DNA from: Alcanivorax sp. REN37
GTDB lineage: Bacteria; Pseudomonadota; Gammaproteobacteria; Pseudomonadales; Alcanivoracaceae
Direction: 5' to 3'
Assembly (NCBI RefSeq): GCF_041102775.1
Contig: NZ_JBGCUO010000001.1
Coordinates: 1,860,001-1,924,000 of the forward strand
Length of the DNA: 64,000 nt
Shown here: one piece after another, positions 56,518-64,000 of the stretch
How positions within the stretch are numbered: the first letter of the stretch is position 1
Layout: each line of letters starts with the position of its first letter
Notes under the pieces: generated by a model
What the model saw: the letters and a program-made list of their open reading frames with translations, nothing else
Told to the model about the DNA's origin: nothing
The model's database searches: none
Position numbers and translations under genes: made by a program

Positions 56518-56566
56518 TCAGCCGCCCTCCAAGATATGAGCCCATCGGCTTCCGATCGGCATCACG

Positions 56567-56593
56567 TTGACGCCTCAACATCATGTCTATAAT
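56567..56593 (+). promoter_or_regulatory. Promoter of the ars operon
   Basis: TTGACG at 56567-56572 and a perfect TATAAT at 56588-56593 with a short 15-base spacer. The start of transcription would fall within a few bases of the arsR ATG at 56603, leaving almost no leader. Confidence 0.55.
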
Positions 56594-56602
56594 ATTCGAC
56601 AA

Positions 56603-56959
56603 ATGGACAATACACAGGCTCTCGCCAGTTTTGCTGCGCTGTCTCAGGAGACGCGCCTCGACGCCTTTCAGTTGCTGGTACGCGAAGAACCGGTCGGGCT
56701 GCCCGCCGGTGACATTGCGCGCCGGCTGGGGGTGCCGCACAACACCATGTCAGCACATTTGGCGGTGCTGCACCGCGCCGGATTAGTCAGCTCTCAGCGG
56801 CACAGCCGCTCGATTATTTACCGCGCCAACCTGGCGCAGATGCAGGCGCTGCTGCAATTTTTGGTACGCGATTGCTGCGCCGGTCACCCCGAGCTCTGCA
56901 CATCACTAGCACCCACCCAGTGCGATGCCGAGCTCTCCCTAAAAGAGGACCACCGCTGA
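56603..56959 (+). CDS. arsR: ArsR-family arsenic-responsive repressor
   Basis: 118-residue winged-helix repressor; HTH around 36-60 (LPAGDIARRLGVPHNTMSAHL). The usual ArsR CxC in the DNA-binding helix is absent. Instead cysteines C91, C92, C99 and C107 lie at the C-terminus (RDCCAGHPELCTS), resembling the atypical C-terminal arsenite site described for Acidithiobacillus ArsR. Arsenite binding there is inferred. First gene of arsRCHB; its stop overlaps the arsC ATG by one base. Confidence 0.92.
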   Translation: MDNTQALASFAALSQETRLDAFQLLVREEPVGLPAGDIARRLGVPHNTMSAHLAVLHRAGLVSSQRHSRSIIYRANLAQMQALLQFLVRDCCAGHPELCTSLAPTQCDAELSLKEDHR

Positions 56960-57372
56960 TGCGCCCCCTGATCTACCACAACCCGGCTTGCGCCACGTCG
57001 CGCAACACCTTGGCAATGATGCAAGCATCCGGCGAACAACCGGACGTGATCGAATACCTGATCAACCCTCCTGATCGCGCCCGCCTGCAACAACTGTTGT
57101 CATTGATGGACATCACCCCGCGCGCCTTGCTACGGCAGAAGGGCACGCCCTACGACGCTCTCAAATTGGACAATCCCGAGCTCAGCGACGACCAGTTGAT
57201 TGATGCCATGATCGCGCACCCGATCTTGATCAACCGCCCGATCGTGGTGACCGCCCGGGGCGCTCGCCTGTGCCGCCCTTCGGAAGCGGTGTTGGCATTG
57301 CTGGCCACTCCGGTGGCGATTTTTACCAAGGAAGACGGCGAGGTGGTGCACTGGCCGGAGCCGCCTCTGTGA
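56959..57372 (+). CDS. arsC: Arsenate reductase, glutaredoxin-dependent
   Basis: 137-residue ArsC that reduces arsenate to arsenite for export. Catalytic C11 in [12 protein letters not shown] matches E. coli C12, and later arginines ([17 protein letters not shown]) match the arsenate-binding set. The ATG at 56959 overlaps the arsR TGA (TGATG); longer frames upstream are inside arsR. Confidence 0.95.
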   Translation: MRPLIYHNPACATSRNTLAMMQASGEQPDVIEYLINPPDRARLQQLLSLMDITPRALLRQKGTPYDALKLDNPELSDDQLIDAMIAHPILINRPIVVTARGARLCRPSEAVLALLATPVAIFTKEDGEVVHWPEPPL

Positions 57373-58094
57373 GCACGAATAGGCTGCCAGACCTGCCCAA
57401 CATCGACCCGGTACAACTGCACCCGATCAACGTGGATGCGTTGGTGGCACCGGGCGACCCGCGCCATCCGCCACGTTTGTTGGTGCTGTACGGTTCCGTG
57501 CGGCCGCGCTCATTTTCACGCTTGTTGTCAGAGGAAGCCGCGCGCCTGCTGCGCTGGTACGGCGCGGAAGTGCGCACCTTCGACCCCTCTGGATTACCAC
57601 TGCCAGATGACGCGGACGCTGCGCACCCGAAGGTGCAAACGCTGCGCGAACTGACGCAATGGGCGGAGGGGATGTTGTGGGTCAGCCCGGAACGTCACGG
57701 CGCCATGACCGCCATCATGAAAGCGCAGATCGATTGGATCCCGTTGGCGCTCGGCGGCGTACGCCCCACCCAAGGCAAGACCTTAGCGGTGATGGAGGTG
57801 TCCGGCGGCAGCCAAAGCTTCAATGCGGTGAACCAGATGCGCATCCTCGGTCGTTGGATGCGCATGCTGACCCTCCCCAACCAGTCATCGATTCCCAAGG
57901 CCTTCACCGAGTTCGATGACCATGACCGCTTGAAGCCGTCACCGCTTTACCTGCGCGTGGTGGACGTGTGTGAAGAGTTAGTGAAGTTCACCTGGCTCAC
58001 TCGCAGCCGCACCGCCTACCTCAGCGATCGCTACTCAGAACGGGTCGAAACGGCCGAGGCCGTCTCGCGCCGCGTCAACCAACCTCAGCTTTAA
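57369..58094 (+). CDS. arsH: ArsH, NADPH-dependent FMN reductase
   Basis: 241-residue flavoprotein with the ArsH signature [20 protein letters not shown] and [22 protein letters not shown]. ArsH oxidises trivalent organoarsenicals and protects against oxidative stress. The GTG at 57369 overlaps the arsC stop (GTGA), so translation is coupled. Confidence 0.94.
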   Translation: MSTNRLPDLPNIDPVQLHPINVDALVAPGDPRHPPRLLVLYGSVRPRSFSRLLSEEAARLLRWYGAEVRTFDPSGLPLPDDADAAHPKVQTLRELTQWAEGMLWVSPERHGAMTAIMKAQIDWIPLALGGVRPTQGKTLAVMEVSGGSQSFNAVNQMRILGRWMRMLTLPNQSSIPKAFTEFDDHDRLKPSPLYLRVVDVCEELVKFTWLTRSRTAYLSDRYSERVETAEAVSRRVNQPQL

Positions 58095-58106
58095 ACGGAT
58101 ATAGCC

Positions 58107-59417
58107 ATGCTGGCGATAGCGATTTTTGTGGTCACCCTGACACTGGTGATCTGGCAACCAAGAGAGCTGGGCATTGGCTGGAGCGCCTTGGGCGGCGCAC
58201 TGGTCGCACTGCTAGTCGGCGTGGTGCAGTGGAGCGATGTAGGGCTGGTCTGGCAGATCGTCTGGGATGCCACCTTCACCTTTATCGCGCTGATCATCAT
58301 TTCACTGATTCTCGATGAGGCCGGATTCTTTGCCTGGGCCGCACTGCACATCGGCCGCTGGGGCGGCGGCCGCGGCGGGCGTTTGTTCGCGCTGGTGATT
58401 CTGCTTGGCGCACTGATTTCAGCCCTGTTTGCCAATGATGGCGCGGCGCTCCTACTGACCCCCATCGTGATGGCGATCCTGCTGCGCCTGCGTTTTTCTC
58501 CCGCAGCGGCGTTCGCGTTCATCATTGCTACCGGCTTTATTGCCGACACCGCCAGCTTGCCGCTGGTGATTTCCAATCTAGTAAACATCGTCAGTGCCAA
58601 TTACTTCGGCATCGGCTTCGATCGCTACGCGCTGGTGATGGTGCCGGTGAATCTGGTCTCGGTGCTCGCCACGCTGGTGGTGCTGTGGTTGGCCTTCCGT
58701 CGCCGGGTGCCGCACTACTATGAGGTCCGCGCGCTGGAGCCACCGGCCACGGCAATCAAGGACCCGCTGGTGTTCAAGGCCGCGTTCCCACTGCTGGCCG
58801 TGTTACTGGTGGCCTATTTTGTCAGCGCGCCCCATGGCGTACCGATCTCATTGATTACCGGTGCTGCCGCGTTGGCGCTGCTGTTCATCGCCGGGCGCGG
58901 CTGGAAGCGTGGCCGCGACGCGCGCATTCCATTGATCCGCGTGCTTGCCCAAGCGCCATGGCAGATCGTGCTGTTCTCGGTGGGCATGTATCTGGTGGTG
59001 TACGGACTCGGTAACGCGGGACTGACTCATATCGGAGCGCTGGCGCTGGAGTGGCTGGCCGGGCAAGGCGCGCTGCTGGCGACGCTCGGCACCGGGGTGC
59101 TGTCCGCGCTGCTGGCATCAGTGGTCAATAACTTGCCCTCCACGCTGCTCGGCGCACTCGCCATCGAACAGGCCGAGGTGCCCGCAGCGGTGCGCGAACT
59201 AATGATCTACGCCAACGTAATCGGCAACGACCTCGGTCCAAAACTGACACCGATCGGCAGCCTGGCGACGCTGCTATGGCTGCATGTGCTGGCTGACAAG
59301 GGCGTCCGCATCAGCTGGGGTCAATACATGAAAATCGGCCTGCTGATCACACCGCCAGTGCTGCTGGCCACTCTCGCAGCACTGGCCTGGTGGCTACCGC
59401 TGCTGCAGGGGACATGA
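58107..59417 (+). CDS. arsB: Arsenite efflux permease ArsB
   Basis: 436-residue membrane protein with about 12 helices of the ArsB/NhaD fold. Conserved blocks include FFAWAALHIGRWGGGRGGRL, FANDGAALLLTPIVMA, SVVNNLPSTLLGALA and YANVIGNDLGPKLTPIGSLA. It exports arsenite using the proton gradient; no arsA is seen. It starts 12 bases after arsH. A G-rich repeat begins 17 bases after the stop. Confidence 0.95.
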   Translation: MLAIAIFVVTLTLVIWQPRELGIGWSALGGALVALLVGVVQWSDVGLVWQIVWDATFTFIALIIISLILDEAGFFAWAALHIGRWGGGRGGRLFALVILLGALISALFANDGAALLLTPIVMAILLRLRFSPAAAFAFIIATGFIADTASLPLVISNLVNIVSANYFGIGFDRYALVMVPVNLVSVLATLVVLWLAFRRRVPHYYEVRALEPPATAIKDPLVFKAAFPLLAVLLVAYFVSAPHGVPISLITGAAALALLFIAGRGWKRGRDARIPLIRVLAQAPWQIVLFSVGMYLVVYGLGNAGLTHIGALALEWLAGQGALLATLGTGVLSALLASVVNNLPSTLLGALAIEQAEVPAAVRELMIYANVIGNDLGPKLTPIGSLATLLWLHVLADKGVRISWGQYMKIGLLITPPVLLATLAALAWWLPLLQGT

Positions 59418-59434
59418 TACCGGCCCAGAACTCC

Positions 59435-59549
59435 GGGGTTTCGGGGTTTCGGGGTTTCGGGGTTTCGGGGTTTCGGGTTTCGGGTTTCGGGTTTCGGGTT
59501 TCGGGTTTCGGGAGTCCGGGAGTCCGGGAGTCCGGGGTTTCGAGGTTTC
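59435..59549. repeat. G-rich 7/8-bp tandem repeat array downstream of arsB
   Basis: Five GGGGTTTC units (59435-59474), five GGGTTTC (59475-59509), three GGGAGTCC (59510-59533), then GGGGTTTC and GAGGTTTC. More than ten runs of three or more G with 4-base spacers make G-quadruplex formation likely on the plus strand. Confidence 0.97.
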
Positions 59550-59625
59550 GAGGGCCCAGGGCTTTGGACCTCTTGGCTCTGGGCTCTTAGCTTTGCCCTT
59601 TGAACACCGAGCCCCGGGCTCCGGG

Positions 59626-60330
59626 TCAGCCGACCCGCAACCCGAACTCGGCCAGCAAGGTGGCCGCTTGGGATGAGGAGATCAACGCTTTTGAAAATGC
59701 GTTGGAGCCAATAATCTTCAGGCCGTCCAACGCCACCTCACGCAAATCAGCGCCGGTGAAGTCGGCCTGCGGAATGTAGGCATTGCGCAGGCTGCCGCCG
59801 ACAAATACTGCGTCGCGAAAGTCGCAACCGGACAGATCGGCGTCGGAAAAGTCCAGTTGTTCAAGCCGCTGCTTGCGGAACGACAGGCCGGACAGCACGG
59901 CACCCACCAGCAGCGTTTCGGAAAAATCCAGACCGAGTGCACTGATGCCTTTGAAGTTAGCGCCGGTCAGCTTGCAGCCATGGAAACGCGCCGCCGGCAA
60001 CTTCGCATGCAGCCAACGACTATTATTGAAGTCGCACCCCACCAGCAGGCTCTCCGTCATCACCGTGCGCTGAAAATCACTGCCACCGCCACGGCATTGC
60101 AGCCACTGGCTCTGCTCCAGATCGGCACCGGTCCAGCGTGAACCGGCCAACTGACAACGTCGGAACACCCAGCCCCGCAGCACCAGCTTGGAAAAGTCAC
60201 CGTCCAGCACGCAGTCTTCCAGCAGCCAAGGCCCGTCATCTTCGGCCAGACAAGCGGCCAACTGGCTGCGCGTCAACGTGAGCTTGCGCTGGCTACGCGC
60301 CGGTGGGAAATCCGCCGTATCCAATGTCAT
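59626..60330 (-). CDS. Pentapeptide-repeat protein, Qnr/McbG-like
   Basis: 234 residues built mostly of A(D/N)LxF pentapeptides forming a right-handed beta-helix: CVLDGDFSKLVLRGWVFRRC, TGADLEQSQWL, GCKLTGANFKG, LDFSDADLSGCDFRDAVF, IPQADFTGADLREVALDGLK. It ends ISSSQAATLLAEFGLRVG, a closing helix like that of McbG and Qnr, DNA-mimicking proteins that protect gyrase. Assignment to that subfamily is inferred; many pentapeptide proteins have other roles. The ATG at 60330 removes an upstream arginine-rich read-through. Little ribosome-site signal is visible. Confidence 0.8.
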   Translation of the reverse strand: MTLDTADFPPARSQRKLTLTRSQLAACLAEDDGPWLLEDCVLDGDFSKLVLRGWVFRRCQLAGSRWTGADLEQSQWLQCRGGGSDFQRTVMTESLLVGCDFNNSRWLHAKLPAARFHGCKLTGANFKGISALGLDFSETLLVGAVLSGLSFRKQRLEQLDFSDADLSGCDFRDAVFVGGSLRNAYIPQADFTGADLREVALDGLKIIGSNAFSKALISSSQAATLLAEFGLRVG

Positions 60331-60998
60331 CAGTGTCACCTTGCAGCGGCGGCAGGCAGCCGATCCTGCACGCCGCAAAAAATATGTGGTCGGATTCCGC
60401 CCTAACGCGGGGTGCCGTGGCGAGCGGATGTCGCTCTGGGCGGCATGGGCGATATGGGTGGCTTGATGAGCGACAGAGTCAGTCGCTCCACCCCGCACAC
60501 CGCCGACGGTTTTTCGGCCCTGCACATGGCGTCGACCCGCCCGCCGCGCTCGCAATCCAGGCGGCCCTAATCCCCGCCTCACAGCAAGACAAAAACGGCC
60601 GGCGCTCCGGCACCACGCTTAACCCCAGCCACGCCGAAGGGACCTGCCTGCGAGCTAGCGCAGTAAGCAACAAGACTCTGGTCCTACCCTGCCCCTTGCC
60701 TGCGGGTGCAGGTGCCCACTTGGCCCATCACAGCCGCTCCGGCCAGGGCACCGTGGCAATACCGGTACGTCTATCCCGATTGTATGGCCCGGTCGCTCAA
60801 CCAACATGAACACCTGGCATCCAAACCACCGCCAATGAGTCAATAAAGGTTCAAATTAGTCTTTATTGAATCGGCACGCATGCTACCGCTTTTAGCGCGC
60901 GAGGCAATATCTGCGAACAAGCAATCAGCCCCAATCCAGAGCGCTCCATCAGGCAAAAAAAAGCCCGGCAAAGCCGGGCCGTTGCAAAGCGGTACTCA
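60331..60998. other. 668-base region without a convincing gene
   Basis: No supported gene. It carries a 9-bp inverted repeat TCAATAAAG/CTTTATTGA (60840-60848 with 60861-60869, 12-base loop) and the terminator of the thioesterase operon near its right end. The left half would hold the pentapeptide gene's promoter. Confidence 0.65.
60955..60979 (-). terminator. Terminator of the thioesterase-isomerase-SDR operon
   Basis: On minus: GCCCGGC/GCCGGGC stem with a 3-base loop followed by eight T. It lies 20 bases after the thioesterase stop. Confidence 0.88.
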
Positions 60999-61811
60999 TC
61001 AGACCTTGAAATAGACCATCTGACTACTGGTCACCAGCAGTTCACCATCACGCGACCAAAGCTCCGCGCCTTGATCAAAATAACCCTGGTGGAAGCGCCG
61101 CGCCTGAGCGATACCGAGCAGATAGTCAGTGCCCGCCTTGGCCAGGCTGTCCGGCGTCGCGTGGAAGTAGGTGGACAACGTGATAGTGCCCGCCGGGCAG
61201 AACGTCTGCTTGCGCAGAAACACGCGCGGGAAGAACACATCGCTCATCGCCATCAGCGACAGAAAGTCCAACGGGCGCGGCTCGGCGTCACGCACCCACA
61301 CATGGGTCTGCGAGTCACTCGGCGGTACCGGATCGAGCCCCCACTGGCCGCTGGCAAAGCGCAGGTCGTAGCGACGGGTCCACACCGGCGACGCCGGGTT
61401 GGCGAACATCGGCAGCGTTTCTGGCGCCGCCACCTGCGGCATACTGCGTTCGTTGTCACTCCAGCTGTCGTGGCGGGTAGCACACACCACACTGCCGGTG
61501 ACCGCAATCTGTCCGCCCTGCTCCAGCAGCAGGTTCCAATGCTGTGTGGAGCGGTTGGTGCGTACCGGTTCAGCGCGCACGGTAAAGGGTGCATCCGCGA
61601 TCGGACCGGCAAAGTTGACGGTACTGGCAATCGGATTGCCAAGCCGCTGCGGGTGCTCCATCACCGCTTGCAGCAATGCGGCAGCGATGGTGCCACCGAA
61701 CGGGCCGACCATGTTGGCGTAACCCTTGCCGAGGTCGCCGTCGCGAGCACCAGCCGGGTCACCGGCGAGAGTGATGGCTTGGTCAAACGGGTGTACTGCG
61801 TCGCGAGTCAC
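60999..61811 (-). CDS. Acyl-CoA thioesterase (double hotdog, TesB-like)
   Basis: 270 residues covering two hotdog repeats: first part GGTIAAALLQAVMEHPQRLGNP with NRSTQHWNLLLEQGGQ, second part LDFLSLMAMSDVFFPRVF and ISTYFHATPDSLA-like TITLSTYFHATPD. It should hydrolyse acyl-CoA to free acid; chain length unknown. GTG start with AGGAG upstream, overlapping the isomerase stop as GTGA. Last gene of the operon with the isomerase and SDR. Confidence 0.88.
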   Translation of the reverse strand: MTRDAVHPFDQAITLAGDPAGARDGDLGKGYANMVGPFGGTIAAALLQAVMEHPQRLGNPIASTVNFAGPIADAPFTVRAEPVRTNRSTQHWNLLLEQGGQIAVTGSVVCATRHDSWSDNERSMPQVAAPETLPMFANPASPVWTRRYDLRFASGQWGLDPVPPSDSQTHVWVRDAEPRPLDFLSLMAMSDVFFPRVFLRKQTFCPAGTITLSTYFHATPDSLAKAGTDYLLGIAQARRFHQGYFDQGAELWSRDGELLVTSSQMVYFKV

Positions 61812-62419
61812 TGGCGGGCTCCTTGTGTGAGGTAAGCTTCGACATCATTCAGGTATTCCTTGCCAAACCACATTTCATTGCCGACGAAGAAAGTCGGGAT
61901 ACCGAAGGCGCCGCGCTCAACCGCACTGCTGGTATTGGTAACCAGGGTTTGTTTGACGCTGTCGGTCTGCACCGCCGCCGCCAGCTGCTCCGCCGGCAGC
62001 CCGCGCTCGGCCAGGCTCTGCTGCCACACCTGCGGATCATCCATTTTGCGCGGCGCCTCCCACATGAAGTGGAACATGGTGTCGACATAGTCCTCGAAAC
62101 AACCCAGTTCCTGCGCTGCCACCGCGCCACGCATCAGCAGCAGAGTGTTGAGCGGAAAGTGCGGGTTCATCTGGAACGGCAACTGGTGGCGAGCAACAAA
62201 GCGGCGCATTTCCAACAGCCCGTACTGCAGTTTGCTTGGCACACCGGCGAACGCCAGCATCGGCGCCTGGTTACCGGTGGCCTTGAAAATGCCACCCAGT
62301 AGGCACGGGGTGTACACCAGCTCGGCGCCGGTACGCTGCGCCAGCGCCGGCAGCACCTTGTGGCTCAGGTAGGCGTTGGGGCTGGCGAAATCAAAGATGA
62401 ATTCAAGTGTTTGCGACAT
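61808..62419 (-). CDS. 2-hydroxychromene-2-carboxylate isomerase-like DsbA-family protein
   Basis: 203-residue thioredoxin-fold protein of the kappa-class GST/HCCA isomerase group. It opens LEFIFDFASPNAYLSHKVLP, with the active-site Ser of that class in FASPNAYL, and has GIFGIPTFFVGNEMWFGKE-like GAFGIPTFFVG near the end. Homologues isomerise ring intermediates in naphthalene-type degradation or act as glutathione enzymes. The true substrate is unknown. The ATG at 62419 follows GGAGAG. Confidence 0.9.
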   Translation of the reverse strand: MSQTLEFIFDFASPNAYLSHKVLPALAQRTGAELVYTPCLLGGIFKATGNQAPMLAFAGVPSKLQYGLLEMRRFVARHQLPFQMNPHFPLNTLLLMRGAVAAQELGCFEDYVDTMFHFMWEAPRKMDDPQVWQQSLAERGLPAEQLAAAVQTDSVKQTLVTNTSSAVERGAFGIPTFFVGNEMWFGKEYLNDVEAYLTQGARQ

Positions 62420-62433
62420 GACGGGCTCTCCAG

Positions 62434-63180
62434 TCACCATTTTTCCATGTAAGGGCGCAGGTCCAGCTCGTGGGTCCAGGCATCCCGGGGCTGGCAATGC
62501 AAATGCCAATAGTTGTCGGCGATGTGCTCGGGCTTGAGCACGCCGTCGAGGGGCTTCTTGCGCGCGTAATCGTCTGGGAAATTGTCACGGATGAAGGCGG
62601 TATCGATGGAGCCGTCTACCACCACGTGGGCCACGTGCACACCGCGCGGACCAAGCTCGCGGGCCATACTCTGTGCCAGCGCTCGCAGCGCATGTTTAGC
62701 ACCCGCGAAAGCGCCAAAGTAGGCGCCGCCACGCAGTGAGGCGGTGGCGCCGGTAAACAGCAAGGTGCCGCGCTCACGGGTGACCATGCGTCGAGCCACT
62801 TCGCGGCCGCACAGGAAAGCGGAAAAACATGCCATTTCCCAAATCTTGAAATACTTGCGCGCGGTTTCATCGAGAATCGATGACGGTACGTTGGCACCGA
62901 TGTTGAACACCATCACTTCGATCGGGCCTTGGTCACGCTCGATGGTTTCGATCAACTCCACCACCTGTTCCTCACGGCGGGCATCCACCCCAAAGGCGTA
63001 GGCGCGACCGCCTTCAGCCTCGATCGCCGCCACCAGCGGCTGCAGCTTCTCGGCATCGCGACGCACTACGCAGGCGGTATAGCCCTCCCGAGCGAAACGC
63101 TGGGCAATAGCACCGCCGGTGGCATCGCCGGCGCCGATCACCAGCACTACACCGGGCTGTTTGGACGTTGATTCGGGCAT
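62434..63180 (-). CDS. SDR-family oxidoreductase with Phe in place of catalytic Tyr
   Basis: 248 residues with the Rossmann motif GAGDATGGAIA (16-26) and NIGANVPSS replacing the usual NNAG. The catalytic YxxxK reads F158-x3-K162 (GAFAGAK), so the general-base Tyr is absent. Classical SDR activity is therefore doubtful, unless another residue takes over. GGAG lies 6 bases before the ATG at 63180. First gene of the isomerase/thioesterase operon and divergent from the TetR gene. Confidence 0.87.
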   Translation of the reverse strand: MPESTSKQPGVVLVIGAGDATGGAIAQRFAREGYTACVVRRDAEKLQPLVAAIEAEGGRAYAFGVDARREEQVVELIETIERDQGPIEVMVFNIGANVPSSILDETARKYFKIWEMACFSAFLCGREVARRMVTRERGTLLFTGATASLRGGAYFGAFAGAKHALRALAQSMARELGPRGVHVAHVVVDGSIDTAFIRDNFPDDYARKKPLDGVLKPEHIADNYWHLHCQPRDAWTHELDLRPYMEKW

Positions 63181-63194
63181 CTCACGCTCCATGA

Positions 63195-63210
63195 CTAAAC
63201 GATCGTTTAG
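63195..63210. promoter_or_regulatory. Perfect 16-bp palindrome, probable TetR operator
   Basis: CTAAACGATCGTTTAG lies between the divergent SDR operon and the TetR gene. The half-site CGTTTA recurs at 63260-63265 beside a GAACGTTC palindrome. Binding by the adjacent TetR is inferred. Confidence 0.75.
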
Positions 63211-63327
63211 GACGCTACACTGTGCACCCTCGAACACCTTGTCAAGGCTTTCATGAACGTTCGTTTACAAAACCCGCGCCAAGGCTCATTCTCGTTCGAC
63301 TTGGAGCACGGAGCAGAGCCTGATCCC

Positions 63328-63909
63328 ATGCGCTACGACGACACCCACAAGCAGCACACCCGCCAACGCCTACTGCAGGCAAGCGCGGCGGTACTCAAGG
63401 CACAGGGTTTCAGTGCCACCGGCGTGGATCGGTTAATGCAGGCGGCCGGCCTGTCCGGCGGCGCACTCTATGCCTATTACCCATCCAAAAACGCGTTACT
63501 GGCGGCGGTAGTAGAAAACGAAGTGTTGAGCGGCCACTCACGACTAACACCGGAGCGGGGTTCGGTGACGGAGTCCCTCCGACACCTGTTGCGCCAGTAC
63601 CTCAGCCTGTCTCATGTCCAACACCCGGAGCTGGGCTGCCTGCTGCCAGCGTTGGCGGCGGAATTGTCGCGTGCACCGCAGGACGTCCAGGCGTTGCTGG
63701 ACCGTGCCAATGAGCTGTTTGTCGCCCATTGGGCGCCGCGCCTTGGCAGCCGTACCGACGCCCAATTCCTGATCACCCAATTGGTCGGATCAGTGTTGTT
63801 GGCACGCATGAGTAACGACCCAGAACGTCAGCGAGAAATTCTCAATGCCAGCAAACAAAAACTGACCGATATGTTCCTAGCGCCGGGGCGGCTACCGGAG
63901 CCCGTCTGA
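63328..63909 (+). CDS. TetR/AcrR-family transcriptional regulator
   Basis: 193 residues; N-terminal HTH with GFSATGVDRLMQAAGLSGGALYAYYPSKNALL (about 25-57) and a helical ligand domain. It likely represses the divergent SDR-isomerase-thioesterase operon and itself through the palindrome at 63195. The ATG at 63328 starts just before the HTH as in relatives; an ATG at 63253 with AAGG upstream would add 25 residues and cannot be excluded. Effector unknown, possibly an acyl-CoA or aromatic compound given the operon. Confidence 0.9.
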   Translation: MRYDDTHKQHTRQRLLQASAAVLKAQGFSATGVDRLMQAAGLSGGALYAYYPSKNALLAAVVENEVLSGHSRLTPERGSVTESLRHLLRQYLSLSHVQHPELGCLLPALAAELSRAPQDVQALLDRANELFVAHWAPRLGSRTDAQFLITQLVGSVLLARMSNDPERQREILNASKQKLTDMFLAPGRLPEPV

Positions 63910-63940
63910 GCGGCGTACCGAAACCGTGGCTCGGGCAGAA

Positions 63941-63973
63941 AAAGAAAAAGCCGCATGATGCGGCTTTTTCTTT
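63941..63973. terminator. Bidirectional terminator after the TetR gene
   Basis: Perfect 15-bp stem AAAGAAAAAGCCGCA and its complement around TGA, with A- and T-tracts on both sides. Confidence 0.92.
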
Positions 63974-64000
63974 GCTTGCCGAGATCAGACCGGGATCACC

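Noticed and set aside
56279-56740. 153-codon minus-strand frame over the kinase remnant and arsR start
   Set aside because: Overlaps the arsR promoter and coding start, has no recognisable motif and is explained by the plus-strand features.
63985-64000. Possible last codons of a minus-strand gene (ending in VIPV and a TGA) entering from the right edge
   Set aside because: Only five codons are inside the window; the bidirectional terminator just before fits, but there is too little to call a gene.

Overview
The window looks like a chromosomal piece of a GC-rich marine gammaproteobacterium. The gene orders ubiG-mupP-yciK, rnd-ycgL-ycgN, PHP/yciO/trpS/scpA/scpB/rluB opposite yciB, and cydAB(X) opposite cydDC all point to the Pseudomonadales/Oceanospirillales. 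Several CoA-ester enzymes and a multi-copy set of putative solute-binding proteins suggest an Alcanivorax-like hydrocarbon degrader. The genus is inferred, not proven.

Region by region: 1-2.2 kb holds ubiquinone and peptidoglycan-recycling housekeeping genes. 2.3-13.1 kb is the most unusual part, a TRAP-transporter-like locus. It has three secreted solute-binding paralogues, a lipoprotein resembling the TatT component of TPR-associated TRAP systems, and two adjacent fused QM permeases of about 720 residues. A fourth binding-protein paralogue sits alone at 20.7 kb. A UbiB/ABC1 kinase lies on the opposite strand inside the locus. 13.1-22.6 kb carries a GNAT/HIT/membrane-protein operon, a Fur-box-controlled TonB receptor, the rnd operon, a beta-propeller lactonase-like protein and gpmA. 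22.7-28 kb holds tusA, purU, an AraC regulator divergent from an acyl-CoA dehydrogenase, folE and an amidohydrolase. 28-35.5 kb is the conserved rluB-scpB-scpA-trpS-yciO-PHP block with yciB-yciI-SH3 opposite. 35.5-46.4 kb holds an unrecognised barrel-like protein, two CaiB-type CoA transferases, an acyltransferase, a DUF349 protein, a DUF924 protein, a ceramidase-like protein and a lipoprotein. 46.4-53 kb is the complete cytochrome bd set: cydABX on the minus strand and its exporter cydDC on the plus strand.

53-60 kb is an accessory zone bounded by two 8-bp-period tandem-repeat arrays. Between and beside them are two unknown genes, a tRNA-Thr(CGU), a small HTH gene, the eroded remains of an aminoglycoside phosphotransferase, and an arsR-arsC-arsH-arsB arsenic operon. 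A Qnr/McbG-like pentapeptide-repeat gene follows. The last 3 kb is a thioesterase/isomerase/SDR operon divergent from a TetR regulator, with a perfect 16-bp palindrome between them.

Many starts were moved downstream of the longest open frame because a Shine-Dalgarno sequence, signal peptide or 1-8 bp stop/start overlap supports the internal codon.
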